Part shown: positions 43,579 through 51,846 of the stretch, piece after piece
How the letters are laid out: each line of letters opens with the position of its first letter
Numbering within the stretch: position 1 is the stretch's first letter
NCBI RefSeq assembly: GCF_004795055.1
Contig: NZ_SSBJ01000042.1
Location: forward strand, 1-56,415
Direction: 5' to 3'
Origin: Streptomyces sp. A1136
GTDB lineage: Bacteria > Actinomycetota > Actinomycetes > Streptomycetales > Streptomycetaceae
DNA: 56,415 nt
Position numbers and translations under genes: made by a program
Notes under the pieces: model-generated
Seen by the model: the letters and a program-made list of their open reading frames with translations, nothing else
Told to the model about the DNA's origin: nothing
Databases searched by the model: none

Positions 43579-45873
43579 ATGGGAAAGAAGCGCTCGGGCG
43601 GCGGGCTCACGGGGCCGCAACAGGCCGCCAAGTTCCTCGGGGTGTCGGTCCTCTCCGGAGTCGTACTGGCCGGCATCGCGATCCCGGGCGCCGGCGCCCT
43701 GGGCCTCGCCGCCAAGGGAACGGTAGAGGGATTCGACGAGATCCCGGCCAATCTCAAGACACCTCCGTTGAGCCAGCGCACCACGATTCTGGACGCGGAG
43801 GGTGGCTTGATCGCCACCGTCTATTCGCGCGACCGCCAAGTGGTCCCGCTGACGGCCATCTCCCCGTACATGCAGAAGGCGATCGTCGCCATCGAGGACT
43901 CGCGTTTCTACGAGCACGGCGCGGTCGACCTCAAGGGCATCCTGCGCGCGGTGAACCGCAACGCGCAGGAGGGCGGAGCCGCTCAGGGCGCGTCCACGTT
44001 GACCCAGCAGTACGTGAAGAACGTCTTCGTCGAGGAAGCCGGTGACGACGAGTCGAAGGTGCGCGAGGCGCAGGAGAAGAGCCTCGGGCGGAAGATCCGC
44101 GAACTGAAGTACTCGATCCAGGTCGAGGAGGAACTCGGGAAGAAGAAGATCCTCGAGAACTACCTCAACATCACCTACTTCGGTCAGCAGGCGTACGGAA
44201 TCGAATCCGCCTCCCAGCGCTACTTCAGCAAGCCCGCCAAGGACCTGACGCTGGAGGAGTCCGCGCTGCTGGCCGGCGTGGTGCAGTCGCCGACCCGCTT
44301 CGACCCGGTCAACGACTCCCAGGAGGCGATGAAGCGCCGCAACGTCGTCCTCCAGCGGATGGCCGACATGAAGGACATCTCGCAGACCGAGGCCGACGAG
44401 GCGAAGCAGAAGCCGGTCACGCTCAAGGTGACCCGACCCAAGAACGGCTGCATCACCGCCGTGAAGGGCGCCGGCTTCTTCTGCGACTACGTGCGCAACA
44501 CCTTCCTGACCGACCCGGTGTTCGGCAAGACCCGCGAGGAGCGCGCCAAGCTCTGGAACCGCGGCGGCCTGACGGTCCGTACGACGCTCGACCCGCAGTC
44601 GCAGGACTCGGTCAACGAGTCCATCAAGGACCACGTCCACCAAGACGACAAGGTCGCGACGGCCGTCACCCTCGTCCAGCCCGGCACCGGCCGGGTGCTC
44701 GGGATGGGCCAGTCCAAGCCGTACGGCTTCGGCAAGGACGAGACGCAGATCAACTACTCCGTCGACAAGCGGATGGGCGGCTCGAACTTCGGCTTCCCGA
44801 CCGGCTCCACCTTCAAGCCCTTCGTCGCGGCCGCGGCCATCGAGCAGGGCATGTCGCCCACGAAGGTGTACGCCTCCCCGCACGACATGGAGTACCCGAG
44901 CGGCGTGCAGACCTGCGGCGACAAGCCCTGGGTCAACGACAGCAAGCCCAAGGACCGGGTCGAGAACGAGTCGGAGTCCGAGAGCGGCCCGTACGGGATG
45001 AGGGAGGCGATGGCCAAGTCGGTCAACACCTACTTCGTCGAGATGATCAGCGACATCGGGCTGTGCCCGGTCACCGAGATGACCACGAAGCTCGGTGTCG
45101 TCCCGGCCGACGGCGCCAAGCTGCCGGAGGTCCCCGCCATCGCGCTCGGCACCCAGGGCATGTCCCCGCTGACCATGGCCACCGCCTACGCCACCTTCGC
45201 CAACCGGGGCGTGCGCTGCACCCCGATCGCCATAGAGTCCATCACGGACGCGCACGGCAAGGCGCTCGCCGTCCCCAAGTCGCAGTGCGAGCGGGTGATG
45301 TCGGAGAAGACGGCCGACACCATCAACACCCTGCTGCTCGGCGTGGTCGACTCCGGTACGGGTGCCCAGGCGGGTCTCACCGACCGGCAGAGCGCGGGCA
45401 AGACGGGTACGACCGAGAACCGCTACAACGCCTGGTTCGTCGGGTACACGCCGAACATGTCCGGCGCGACGTGGGTCGGCTCGGCGGGACTCAAGCAGGT
45501 GTCGATGGAGAACATCACCATCGGCGGCGAGTTCTACGACAAGGTCTACGGCGGCGGGCTGCCCGGCCCGATCTGGAAGCAGGCGGTGACGGGCGCGCTG
45601 GCCGGCCGGGAGAACCAGAGCTTCCAGACGGTGTTCGTCGGGGACGCCGCCTCCCCGACCGGGGGCGCCCGCGGCAACCGCCCGACCCAGCCGAGCAACC
45701 CCAACCCGGGCAAGCCGGGGAAGGGCAAGCCGGGACGCGACGGCAAGCCGGGCGACGGCGACCCGGGCGGGGCCACGATCGCCGGGCCCACCGGCGGCGG
45801 CGCACCCGTCGACCCCTTCCCCGGGATCTCCATCCCGCCGGGCGTGATCGGCGGCGGGGGCGACGTCCAGTAG
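43579..45873 (+). CDS. class A penicillin-binding protein (bifunctional transglycosylase/transpeptidase)
   Basis: 764 residues. One N-terminal membrane helix (FLGVSVLSGVVLAGIAIPGA) is followed by a GT51 transglycosylase domain with E106 in AIVAIEDSRFYEHGAVD and GASTLTQQYVKN. The transpeptidase domain has the nucleophile S410 (TGSTFKPF), the SVN triad (AKSVNTYF) and K608 (GKTGTT). The tail is Gly/Pro-rich (about 700-764). It builds peptidoglycan outside the membrane. The ATG follows TAGGCT with a seven-base spacer, suggesting a leaderless mRNA. It is divergent from wblA. Confidence 0.95.
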   Translation: MGKKRSGGGLTGPQQAAKFLGVSVLSGVVLAGIAIPGAGALGLAAKGTVEGFDEIPANLKTPPLSQRTTILDAEGGLIATVYSRDRQVVPLTAISPYMQKAIVAIEDSRFYEHGAVDLKGILRAVNRNAQEGGAAQGASTLTQQYVKNVFVEEAGDDESKVREAQEKSLGRKIRELKYSIQVEEELGKKKILENYLNITYFGQQAYGIESASQRYFSKPAKDLTLEESALLAGVVQSPTRFDPVNDSQEAMKRRNVVLQRMADMKDISQTEADEAKQKPVTLKVTRPKNGCITAVKGAGFFCDYVRNTFLTDPVFGKTREERAKLWNRGGLTVRTTLDPQSQDSVNESIKDHVHQDDKVATAVTLVQPGTGRVLGMGQSKPYGFGKDETQINYSVDKRMGGSNFGFPTGSTFKPFVAAAAIEQGMSPTKVYASPHDMEYPSGVQTCGDKPWVNDSKPKDRVENESESESGPYGMREAMAKSVNTYFVEMISDIGLCPVTEMTTKLGVVPADGAKLPEVPAIALGTQGMSPLTMATAYATFANRGVRCTPIAIESITDAHGKALAVPKSQCERVMSEKTADTINTLLLGVVDSGTGAQAGLTDRQSAGKTGTTENRYNAWFVGYTPNMSGATWVGSAGLKQVSMENITIGGEFYDKVYGGGLPGPIWKQAVTGALAGRENQSFQTVFVGDAASPTGGARGNRPTQPSNPNPGKPGKGKPGRDGKPGDGDPGGATIAGPTGGGAPVDPFPGISIPPGVIGGGGDVQ

Positions 45874-45879
45874 CCCGCA

Positions 45880-45930
45880 CGTGAAGAGGGAGGCCCCCGC
45901 CGGATTCCGGCGGGGGCCTCCCTCTTCACG
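45880..45930 (+). terminator. very stable terminator hairpin after the PBP gene
   Basis: Perfect 24-base arms (45880-45903 and 45907-45930) around a three-base loop ATT, seven bases after the stop. No T-tract. It may serve both converging genes. Confidence 0.9.
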
Positions 45931-45978
45931 CGTGTCCGGGCGTTACACGTGTCCGGGCGTTACGCGTGTCCGGGCCTT
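45928..45978. repeat. 17-base tandem repeat, three units
   Basis: ACGCGTGTCCGGGCGTT, ACACGTGTCCGGGCGTT and ACGCGTGTCCGGGCCTT follow each other directly after (and overlapping) the PBP terminator arm. A fourth TGTCCGGG follows at 45982. Confidence 0.85.
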
Positions 45979-46014
45979 CCCTGTCCGGGAGCCCCTGCGC
46001 GCGGTCCGGAACCC

Positions 46015-46476
46015 CTAGGCGAGCCGCTGCTTAACGGCGGCGGCGACGCGGCCCCCGTCGGCCAGCCCGGCGACCTTCGGGTTCACGATCTTCATGACGG
46101 CACCCATCGCCCGCGGCCCCTCGGCCCCGGCCGCCTTCGCCTCCGCCACGGCCTGCGCGACGATCTCGCCGAGCTCATCGTCCGTGAGCTGCTTGGGCAG
46201 GTACCTGTCGAGGAACTCGCCCTCGGCGAGCTCCCGCGCGGCCGACTCGGCGCGACCACCCTGGCTGAACGCCTCCGCCGCCTCGCGGCGCTTCTTCGCC
46301 TCCTTGGCGATCACCTTGAGGACTTCCTCGTCGGAGAGCACCCGGGCTTCCTTGCCGGCGACCTCCTCCTTGGTGATGGCGGCGAGGGTCAGTCGCAGCG
46401 TGGACGAGCTGAGCTCGTCGCGCGCCTTGATGGCAGTGGTGAGGTCTTCCTGGAGCTTGGCCTTGAGCGTGGTCAT
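46015..46476 (-). CDS. GatB/YqeY domain protein
   Basis: 153 residues, MTTLKAKLQEDLTTAIKARD to VAGLADGGRVAAAVKQRLA. It is a free-standing helical YqeY domain like the tail of the amidotransferase subunit GatB, with the conserved EFLDRYLPKQLTDDEL and GAVMKIVNPKVAGLADG. It may bind tRNA, but the role is unknown. The frame extends 27 codons upstream over the divergent gene; the ATG at 46476 matches family starts. Confidence 0.9.
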   Translation of the reverse strand: MTTLKAKLQEDLTTAIKARDELSSSTLRLTLAAITKEEVAGKEARVLSDEEVLKVIAKEAKKRREAAEAFSQGGRAESAARELAEGEFLDRYLPKQLTDDELGEIVAQAVAEAKAAGAEGPRAMGAVMKIVNPKVAGLADGGRVAAAVKQRLA

Positions 46477-46555
46477 GCCCCGAGTCTGCCAGGTGCGGCG
46501 CCATAGGCGCCCGCCGGTTTTCCGCTGGGGCGACCCGGGGTGCGACGATGGGGTC

Positions 46556-47500
46556 ATGCGTGCGCGTTACGGAGTTCCCCTGAAGGTCGGCGCCGGGATC
46601 GCGGCGGTGGGGGCCGCGGGTGTGGCCTACGCGGCCGGGTTCGAGGCCCGGTCCTTCCGGCTGCGCCGGGTGACGGTCCCCGTCCTCCCCGCCGGTATGC
46701 GGCCCCTGCGGATACTGCAGGTGTCGGACATCCACATGGTGGGCGGTCAGCGCAAGAAGCGCGCCTGGCTCCAGTCCCTCGCCGGGCTGCGCCCGGACTT
46801 CGTGGTGAACACGGGCGACAACCTCTCCGACACGGAGGGCGTGCCGGAGGTGCTGGACGCCCTCGGGCCGCTGATGTCCTTCCCCGGCGTGTACGTATTC
46901 GGCTCGAACGACTACTACGGGCCGCGGCTGCGCAACCCCGGGCGCTATCTGATCGAGAAGGCCCAGGGCCGGCACGGGCTGAACGGCAACAAGCCGGTCG
47001 TCGGCGCCGTCCACAACCCGTGGGAGGAACTGCGCGACGCCTTCGACGCGGCCGGCTGGCTCAACCTGACCAACACGCGGGCGCGGATGAAGCTGGACGG
47101 ACTGGAGATCGCCTTCACCGGTCTGGACGACCCGCACATCAAGCGGGACCGCTACGCGATGGTGGCGGGCGGACCGGAGGCGGACGCCGACTTCTCGATG
47201 GCGGTGGTCCACGCCCCCTACCTGCGCGTCCTGGAGGCGTTCACCGCCGACCGCTACCCGCTGATCCTGGCCGGGCACACCCACGGCGGGCAGTTGTGCG
47301 TCCCGTTCTACGGGGCGCTGGTGACCAACTGCGACCTGGACACCGACCGGGTCAAGGGCCTGTCGACCCACACGGCGAACGGCAACCGCGCGTACCTCCA
47401 CGTCTCGGCCGGCTGCGGCACCAACCGCTTCACCCCGGTCCGCTTCGCCTGCCCGCCGGAGGCCACCCTCCTGACGCTGACCCCGCGGCAACCCGCCTGA
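46556..47500 (+). CDS. membrane-linked metallophosphoesterase
   Basis: 314 residues. A short N-terminal hydrophobic segment (VGAGIAAVGAAGVAYAAG) precedes a calcineurin-like core with metal motifs VSDIHM, NTGDNLSD, GSND in place of the usual GNH, and LAGHTHGGQ. The replacement of GNH by GSND is seen in the YkuE-type group. Substrate unknown, possibly a membrane phospholipid such as lipid A-like or UDP compounds in relatives. Divergent from the YqeY gene with 79 bases between. Confidence 0.88.
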   Translation: MRARYGVPLKVGAGIAAVGAAGVAYAAGFEARSFRLRRVTVPVLPAGMRPLRILQVSDIHMVGGQRKKRAWLQSLAGLRPDFVVNTGDNLSDTEGVPEVLDALGPLMSFPGVYVFGSNDYYGPRLRNPGRYLIEKAQGRHGLNGNKPVVGAVHNPWEELRDAFDAAGWLNLTNTRARMKLDGLEIAFTGLDDPHIKRDRYAMVAGGPEADADFSMAVVHAPYLRVLEAFTADRYPLILAGHTHGGQLCVPFYGALVTNCDLDTDRVKGLSTHTANGNRAYLHVSAGCGTNRFTPVRFACPPEATLLTLTPRQPA

Positions 47501-47554
47501 CCGCCCTGCGGGCGCCCCACGAAAACCGGATTTCGTCTCCGGCCGACGGTCCGC

Positions 47555-47560
47555 TAAAGT
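47555..47560 (+). promoter_or_regulatory. candidate -10 box (TAAAGT) of the tRNA-Pro gene
   Basis: Lies 43 bases before the tRNA in an AT-richer stretch. A weak -35 candidate TTTCGT sits 18 bases upstream. Confidence 0.35.
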
Positions 47561-47602
47561 AATCGATGTCGCCAGGACAGCACACGCTGCACAGGCGGCG
47601 AT

Positions 47603-47676
47603 CGGGGTGTAGCGCAGCTTGGCAGCGCGCTTCGTTCGGGACGAAGAGGTCGTGGGTTCAAATCCCGCCACCCCGA
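47603..47676 (+). tRNA. tRNA-Pro, anticodon CGG
   Basis: 74-base cloverleaf. Acceptor arms CGGGGTG (47603-47609) and CACCCCG (47669-47675) pair fully, discriminator A at 47676. The anticodon arm CTTCG-TTCGGGA-CGAAG reads CGG, and GTGGGTTCAAATCCCGC is the T arm. No CCA is encoded. A strong terminator follows. tRNA-Pro genes are known integration sites for Streptomyces elements such as pSAM2, and accessory DNA begins just downstream. Confidence 0.96.
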
Positions 47677-47693
47677 CTTCGTAAGACCAGGTC

Positions 47694-47726
47694 AGGGGCC
47701 TGATCCGCATCGCGGATCAGGCCCCT
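47694..47726 (+). terminator. tRNA-Pro terminator
   Basis: Perfect 15-base arms (47694-47708, 47712-47726) with a three-base loop, followed by GTTT. Confidence 0.9.
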
Positions 47727-47747
47727 GTTTGGCGTTTGCCCCTGTCT

Positions 47748-47808
47748 TGGGAGCCATCTGGGAGCCATCTGGGAGCCGACTTCGGAATCCGGCTCCCCGG
47801 GGAGCCGG
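47748..47808. repeat. direct repeats and palindrome next to the tRNA, possible integrase arm sites
   Basis: TGGGAGCCATC is repeated at 47748-47758 and 47759-47769 with a partial third copy (47770-47777). A perfect 20-base palindrome CCGGCTCCCCGGGGAGCCGG follows at 47789-47808, ending exactly where the next (minus-strand) gene remnant stops. Confidence 0.7.
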
Positions 47809-48930
47809 TCAGGCAGCGGCGGCGCCGGGGTCCGGGGCAGTCGTGCGCGTGCTCCGGTCGTCGAGGACGATCAAGGCTGAGCCGTTCGCCTTCTCGGCCT
47901 GATCTGTCACACGGTCCACAGCGAGCGCCGTCCTGCGGTAGACCGCCGCAGCCAGCGCCCACGTGGCCAGGTCCTGCTCCTCACCGGGCGCCCCGCCTGC
48001 CTCGTGCCCCCGGGTCACCTTCCACATCGTGGTGAGCATGGCGAGCAGGGACCTTCCCGACAGGGCTATCTCGACACGGCCGCCATCCGCGTCTTCGCAT
48101 CCGCTCGGGGAGCCGGAAGTGGGTGTGCCCGCTGGTGTGCTCTGCGATGAAGTCCCACGTCTCCCGGTGACAGATCAGCGTCGCGGAGGCGATCGCAGCA
48201 GCCGACAGAAGGCACTGCAGGTGGGCGCGCTGGTCCTCCTGGTCAGCGTGAGCGGGCTCCTGGACCGGCTCCGCCACGGGTGTCAGGTGCGGCACGGTTT
48301 CCGGCTTTCCTGCCGTGTTCCCATGACCGTGGGCATTGCGGACTTCTTCCAGCACGCGGGGTTCCTTCCCGTCGGATCGTTCGGTCAGCTCGGCCGGCTC
48401 TCCGAGTACCTCGGGCTCGGCTGGGTCCGGCCCAGCGGGCGGCTGCACATCGGACTCGGTAGTGGCCGGGGCGCCGACAACCAAGGGGCTCGCCGCCTCG
48501 GGCGACACCAGCGGTACCGCCTGGATGCTCTCTTCCAGGCGTCGGCTCAGGGCATCCAGACCGCTCCGCGCCTCCGCAGCACGCCCGCGTCCACTACCGC
48601 CTTGCGTAGACGCAGTCGCCCCCTGGGGCGGACGGAGCCCAGGATCATCCGCGCCGCCTCGAACTCGGCGCTCCCCCGTACCTCCCTCGACGCCTCGGTC
48701 AGGGCGAGCTCCGCCGTGTCGTGCGCACGGAAGACGTCGACATCAGCCCAGAGCGCGACCAGACAGCCGGCGCTGACCCACTCCTGCAGTCCGGCCTCAT
48801 CGCCGTCCAGAAACCGCACGTGGATGCCGGACCTACCGGAGGCGCCCACCCGGACGATCTCCACCTGGCGCAGAGCGCCGCCCAACTCCTTCGGCTTGGC
48901 CCGATAGGCCCAGCGCTCCCCGATCTCCAT
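47809..48930 (-). pseudogene. hypothetical island protein broken by two compensating frameshifts
   Basis: Three overlapping frames join into one coherent protein of about 373 residues. The N-terminal part begins MEIGERWAYRAKPKELGGAL (ATG 48930), a start seen in hypothetical proteins of Streptomyces integrative elements, and includes VRFLDGDEAGLQEWVSAGCL. Near 48575-48585 a missing base shifts the sense into VSPEAASPLVVGAPATTESD and HRETWDFIAEHTSGHTHFR. Near 48088-48092 an extra C shifts it back to ADGGRVEIALSGRSLLAMLT and ends in VLDDRSTRTTAPDPGAAAA. First and last parts share a frame. It is either a decayed gene or two sequencing errors. Function unknown. Confidence 0.6.
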
Positions 48931-49124
48931 GCCTCCATTGAGCCAGGCCGACGGCACCGCCGGGTGCCCATCAACGAGATCTCGCCGGGGAACCGACGTC
49001 GGAATCGCCTCCGAGGCCGTCCGTGATCTACCGCAAAGCAAGTGCCCCGTGTCACAACCCGCACGTAGGCTCGGGACGGTCGGCGTGGGAGCGCCTGGCT
49101 GACGGACTGGGGAAGGGGGACAGC

Positions 49125-49953
49125 GTGGATCATCTCTTCACCGTCGAAGGGGCCTCGGCCGCACCCGTCGCACCGACCGCGCTCGCAGCGGAGGGGCTCC
49201 TCGAACGACAGCACCTCCAGGAGTGGGTGATCGCGCACCCCCAGGTCCTCGGAGAGTCGGTGCTCGTCATCACCGCCGAGTTCGACCGGTGGGCCGACAC
49301 GGACGGGGTACCGGCGCGGGACCGACTGGACGTCCTGGGCCTGGATGCCACGGGTCGTCTCGTGGTGGTCGAGCTGAAGCGGGGAACGGCCAACCGAGAC
49401 GTACACCTCCAGCCGATCACCTACGCCGCCCTGGTGTCCCGCTTCGACCTCGACACCCTGGCCCAGGCACACCGCGACTTCCTGAAGGGCAGGGGCGAGA
49501 GCGTCGAACTCGACGAGTGCCGACAGCGCCTCTCGAACCACGTGGACGGGGACTGGAGTCCGGAACTGCTCCAGCCCCCCCCGGCAGGTGATCATCGCGG
49601 CCGGCTTCCCCAAACAAGTCACCCACACCGTCGTGTGGCTGTCGGAGATGAACCTCGACATCGACCTCATCGAGGTCGGCCTCTGGAGAGTCAAGGGACA
49701 GCTCGTCGCCGGATTCACCAAGGTCTATTCCACCCCGGAGGTCGAGGAGTTCACCCTCGCTCCGGCCCGGATCGAAGCCAAGGCCGCAGCCCAGAAACTG
49801 GAGGAACGCTCACGCGCCCGCAACGCCGTGCACGTACTTCTCCATGCGGCCCCCGAGCTGGTCCGCGACGGATACAACGAGGCAGACCACGAGGGCGGCG
49901 CACGCCCGTTTCTCTTGGTCCAGGGAATGGAGGCGTACACCGAATCGGGGTGA
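49125..49953 (+). pseudogene. PD-(D/E)XK nuclease-like protein (DUF91/NucS-like) with a frameshift in a run of eight C
   Basis: The first part (VDHLFTVEGASAAPVAPTAL on) contains DRLDVLGLDATGRLVVVELK, the D ... E-x-K core of a PD-(D/E)XK nuclease as in NucS/DUF91 proteins, then ANRDVHLQPITYAALVSRFD. At the eight-C run 49575-49582 the frame is lost; with seven C the sense continues as LLQPPRQVIIAAGFPKQVTH and TVVWLSEMNLDIDLIEVGLW to the stop at 49953 (about 275 residues in all). The GTG at 49125 follows AAGGGGGA. It is either a sequencing error or a slippage-prone switch. Confidence 0.7.
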
Positions 49954-49954
49954 T

Positions 49955-50057
49955 CGGCTTTCCAGCCCTCGGCACAGCAGAGAAGGGGAAGGCTGTGCTC
50001 GCCAGTTTGACGGAAAGCTTCGCGCTGCACGTCGCGGCTCTCGGCGGGAGCCGGTGA
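49955..50057 (+). pseudogene. possible C-terminal fragment of a creatininase-like protein
   Basis: A short frame reads VIGFPALGTAEKGKAVLASL then TESFALHVAALGGSR before a stop. The 'G-x-P-x-x-x-T-A-E-K-G-x-x-L' pattern is like the C-terminus of creatininase family proteins. No other part of such a gene is seen, so this may be a remnant or chance. Confidence 0.25.
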
Positions 50058-50120
50058 TCCCATTGGAAGAGTTCACCGACAGCGTTTTCCACAGGCTCAT
50101 CAGCTCGGGGGCAATCTGGC

Positions 50121-50126
50121 TACGCT
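50121..50126 (+). promoter_or_regulatory. leaderless -10 box TACGCT of the methyltransferase gene
   Basis: Six bases before the ATG at 50133; no ribosome binding site is present. Confidence 0.5.
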
Positions 50127-50132
50127 GTGCCC

Positions 50133-51692
50133 ATGGCAGCAGAGGTAGCAGCAGCGGTATCGGACCTTGTGGCGCGCACGGAAGTGCGGCGTCAGGAGTC
50201 GTCTTCGGCCCTTGACCCCAAGGAGCGCGCGAAGCGCGGCCAGTACTTCACGCCTGCCCCTGCCGCTGACTTCATTGCCTCCTTGGCGAGACTGGCCAGC
50301 ACAGGCCCGATCCGGATCCTGGACCCCGGCGCTGGGGCTGGCTCTCTGACCGCCTCGCTCGTGTCGCGCATCCTCCAAGGCCAGCCAGAAGTGCACCTCA
50401 GCGTGACGGCCTGCGAGAACGACCCCCAGCTACACGAGACCCTGTCGGCGACCCTGGAGGACTGCGCGCGCACGGTCGAAGCGCTCGGCGGACGGGTGGA
50501 GACCACCCTGGTTAAGGACGACTTCATCGCCTGGGCAACACAGGCGGAAGGGCTGTTCGGCGAAGCACGTGGGCCGTTCGACATCGTGATCATGAACCCC
50601 CCGTACAAGAAGCTCGCCGCTGGCTCCCGCGAGCGCATGGCCGTCACAACGGCATGCACAGAAACTTCCAACCTGTACTCCGCGTTCATGGCACTTGGGA
50701 TCCACCTTCTCGCCCCCGGTGGGCAGCTCGTCGCAATCACCCCGAGGAGCTTCGCGAACGGCCCTTACTTCCGACCGTTCCGCAAGTACCTCCTTGACCG
50801 GATGCATATCGACCGAGTGCACCTGTTCGAGGCGCGGAACAAGGTGTTCGCGGACACAGACGTGCTCCAGGAAAACGTGATCTTCTCCGCGACACGCACC
50901 GACGCTCCCGACCGAGGGCCAATCGTCATGTCCTCCAGCCACAGCTACGGCGGCGAAACACGCAGCCGTGCGGTGGAGTACCGGGAGATGGTGCAGCCAG
51001 AAGACAGCGAGCATTTCATCCACATCAGCGCCGACGAGGAAGACGCACAGCTCGCGGCGACTCATGCAAGCCTTCCGGCCACCCTCGCCACGATCGAGTG
51101 CCAGGTTTCGACCGGCCGAGTTGTGGACTTCCGCTCCAAGGAACACCTGCGGCCCGATCCGGAGGCAGGTGCAGTTCCACTGATCTACCCGTTGCACATG
51201 CGCGATGGCGGAATCCGCTGGCCAGTTCCTGGCGCTAAGAAGAACAACGCAATCGCGCTTAACCCAGACACCGAAAAGATGACGTTCCCCTCTGGGTACT
51301 ACGTCGTCGTGAAGCGCCTGTCCTCCAAGGAGGAAAAGCGTCGTGTGGTTGCCGCTGTATTCGACCCCGATGTGACACCTTGCGCGCGAATCGGCTTCGA
51401 AAACCACGTCAACGTGTTCCACAGCGCAGGTGCCGGCCTCCCCAAGGAACTCGCCCGCGGTCTTTGCCTCTGGCTCAACTCCACGTTGCTGGACCGACTC
51501 ATCCGACGATTCAGCGGCCACACCCAGGTCAACGCAACAGACCTGCGGAACCTGCGCTACCCAGGCAAGGACCAGCTTCAAGCCATTGGCGGCGAGTGGA
51601 TAGAGGGTGGATGGCCCGACCAGGAGAAGCTCGATGACCTAGTCGAACGCCACCTGGAGTCGGCCGAGCCCCCGTCGCCCGGCGAGGCATAG
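50133..51692 (+). CDS. type II DNA adenine-N6 methyltransferase (modification subunit)
   Basis: 519 residues. RAKRGQYFTPAPAADFIASL (the G-x-Y-F-T-P motif X) precedes the SAM motif ILDPGAGAGSLTASL and the catalytic N155-P-P-Y158 in FDIVIMNPPYKKL, the order of gamma-class m6A methyltransferases including M.BsuBI and M.PstI. The C-terminal half is the target recognition part. The downstream restriction gene belongs to the BsuBI/PstI family, so methylation of A in CTGCAG is the likeliest specificity. Base composition is visibly less GC-rich than the core genes, a sign of transfer. Confidence 0.92.
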   Translation: MAAEVAAAVSDLVARTEVRRQESSSALDPKERAKRGQYFTPAPAADFIASLARLASTGPIRILDPGAGAGSLTASLVSRILQGQPEVHLSVTACENDPQLHETLSATLEDCARTVEALGGRVETTLVKDDFIAWATQAEGLFGEARGPFDIVIMNPPYKKLAAGSRERMAVTTACTETSNLYSAFMALGIHLLAPGGQLVAITPRSFANGPYFRPFRKYLLDRMHIDRVHLFEARNKVFADTDVLQENVIFSATRTDAPDRGPIVMSSSHSYGGETRSRAVEYREMVQPEDSEHFIHISADEEDAQLAATHASLPATLATIECQVSTGRVVDFRSKEHLRPDPEAGAVPLIYPLHMRDGGIRWPVPGAKKNNAIALNPDTEKMTFPSGYYVVVKRLSSKEEKRRVVAAVFDPDVTPCARIGFENHVNVFHSAGAGLPKELARGLCLWLNSTLLDRLIRRFSGHTQVNATDLRNLRYPGKDQLQAIGGEWIEGGWPDQEKLDDLVERHLESAEPPSPGEA

Positions 51693-51846
51693 TTCGGCGA
51701 GCACGGCTGCCGACCGGCTGATTACCGACGTCCTGGCGGAAGCATCCCGTTAGAAGCCGCCGGTCAGCAGGGCAACAGCACCCGCTCGGACGCCCTGTAG
51801 CCTGACCCTCACTCACTGCATCGATGTGGCTGGGGAGGCCCAGGGA

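Noticed and set aside
43474..45255. 593-codon minus-strand frame opposite the penicillin-binding protein
   Set aside because: Composition typical of antisense reading; real motifs lie on the other strand.
47748..47777. TGGGAGCCATC repeats as a protein-coding repeat of an integrase end
   Set aside because: No frame through them connects to an integrase; treated as DNA sites.
47963..48907. 314-codon plus-strand frame across the broken island gene
   Set aside because: Ser/Arg-rich with no start signal; the minus strand gives coherent protein once two shifts are corrected.
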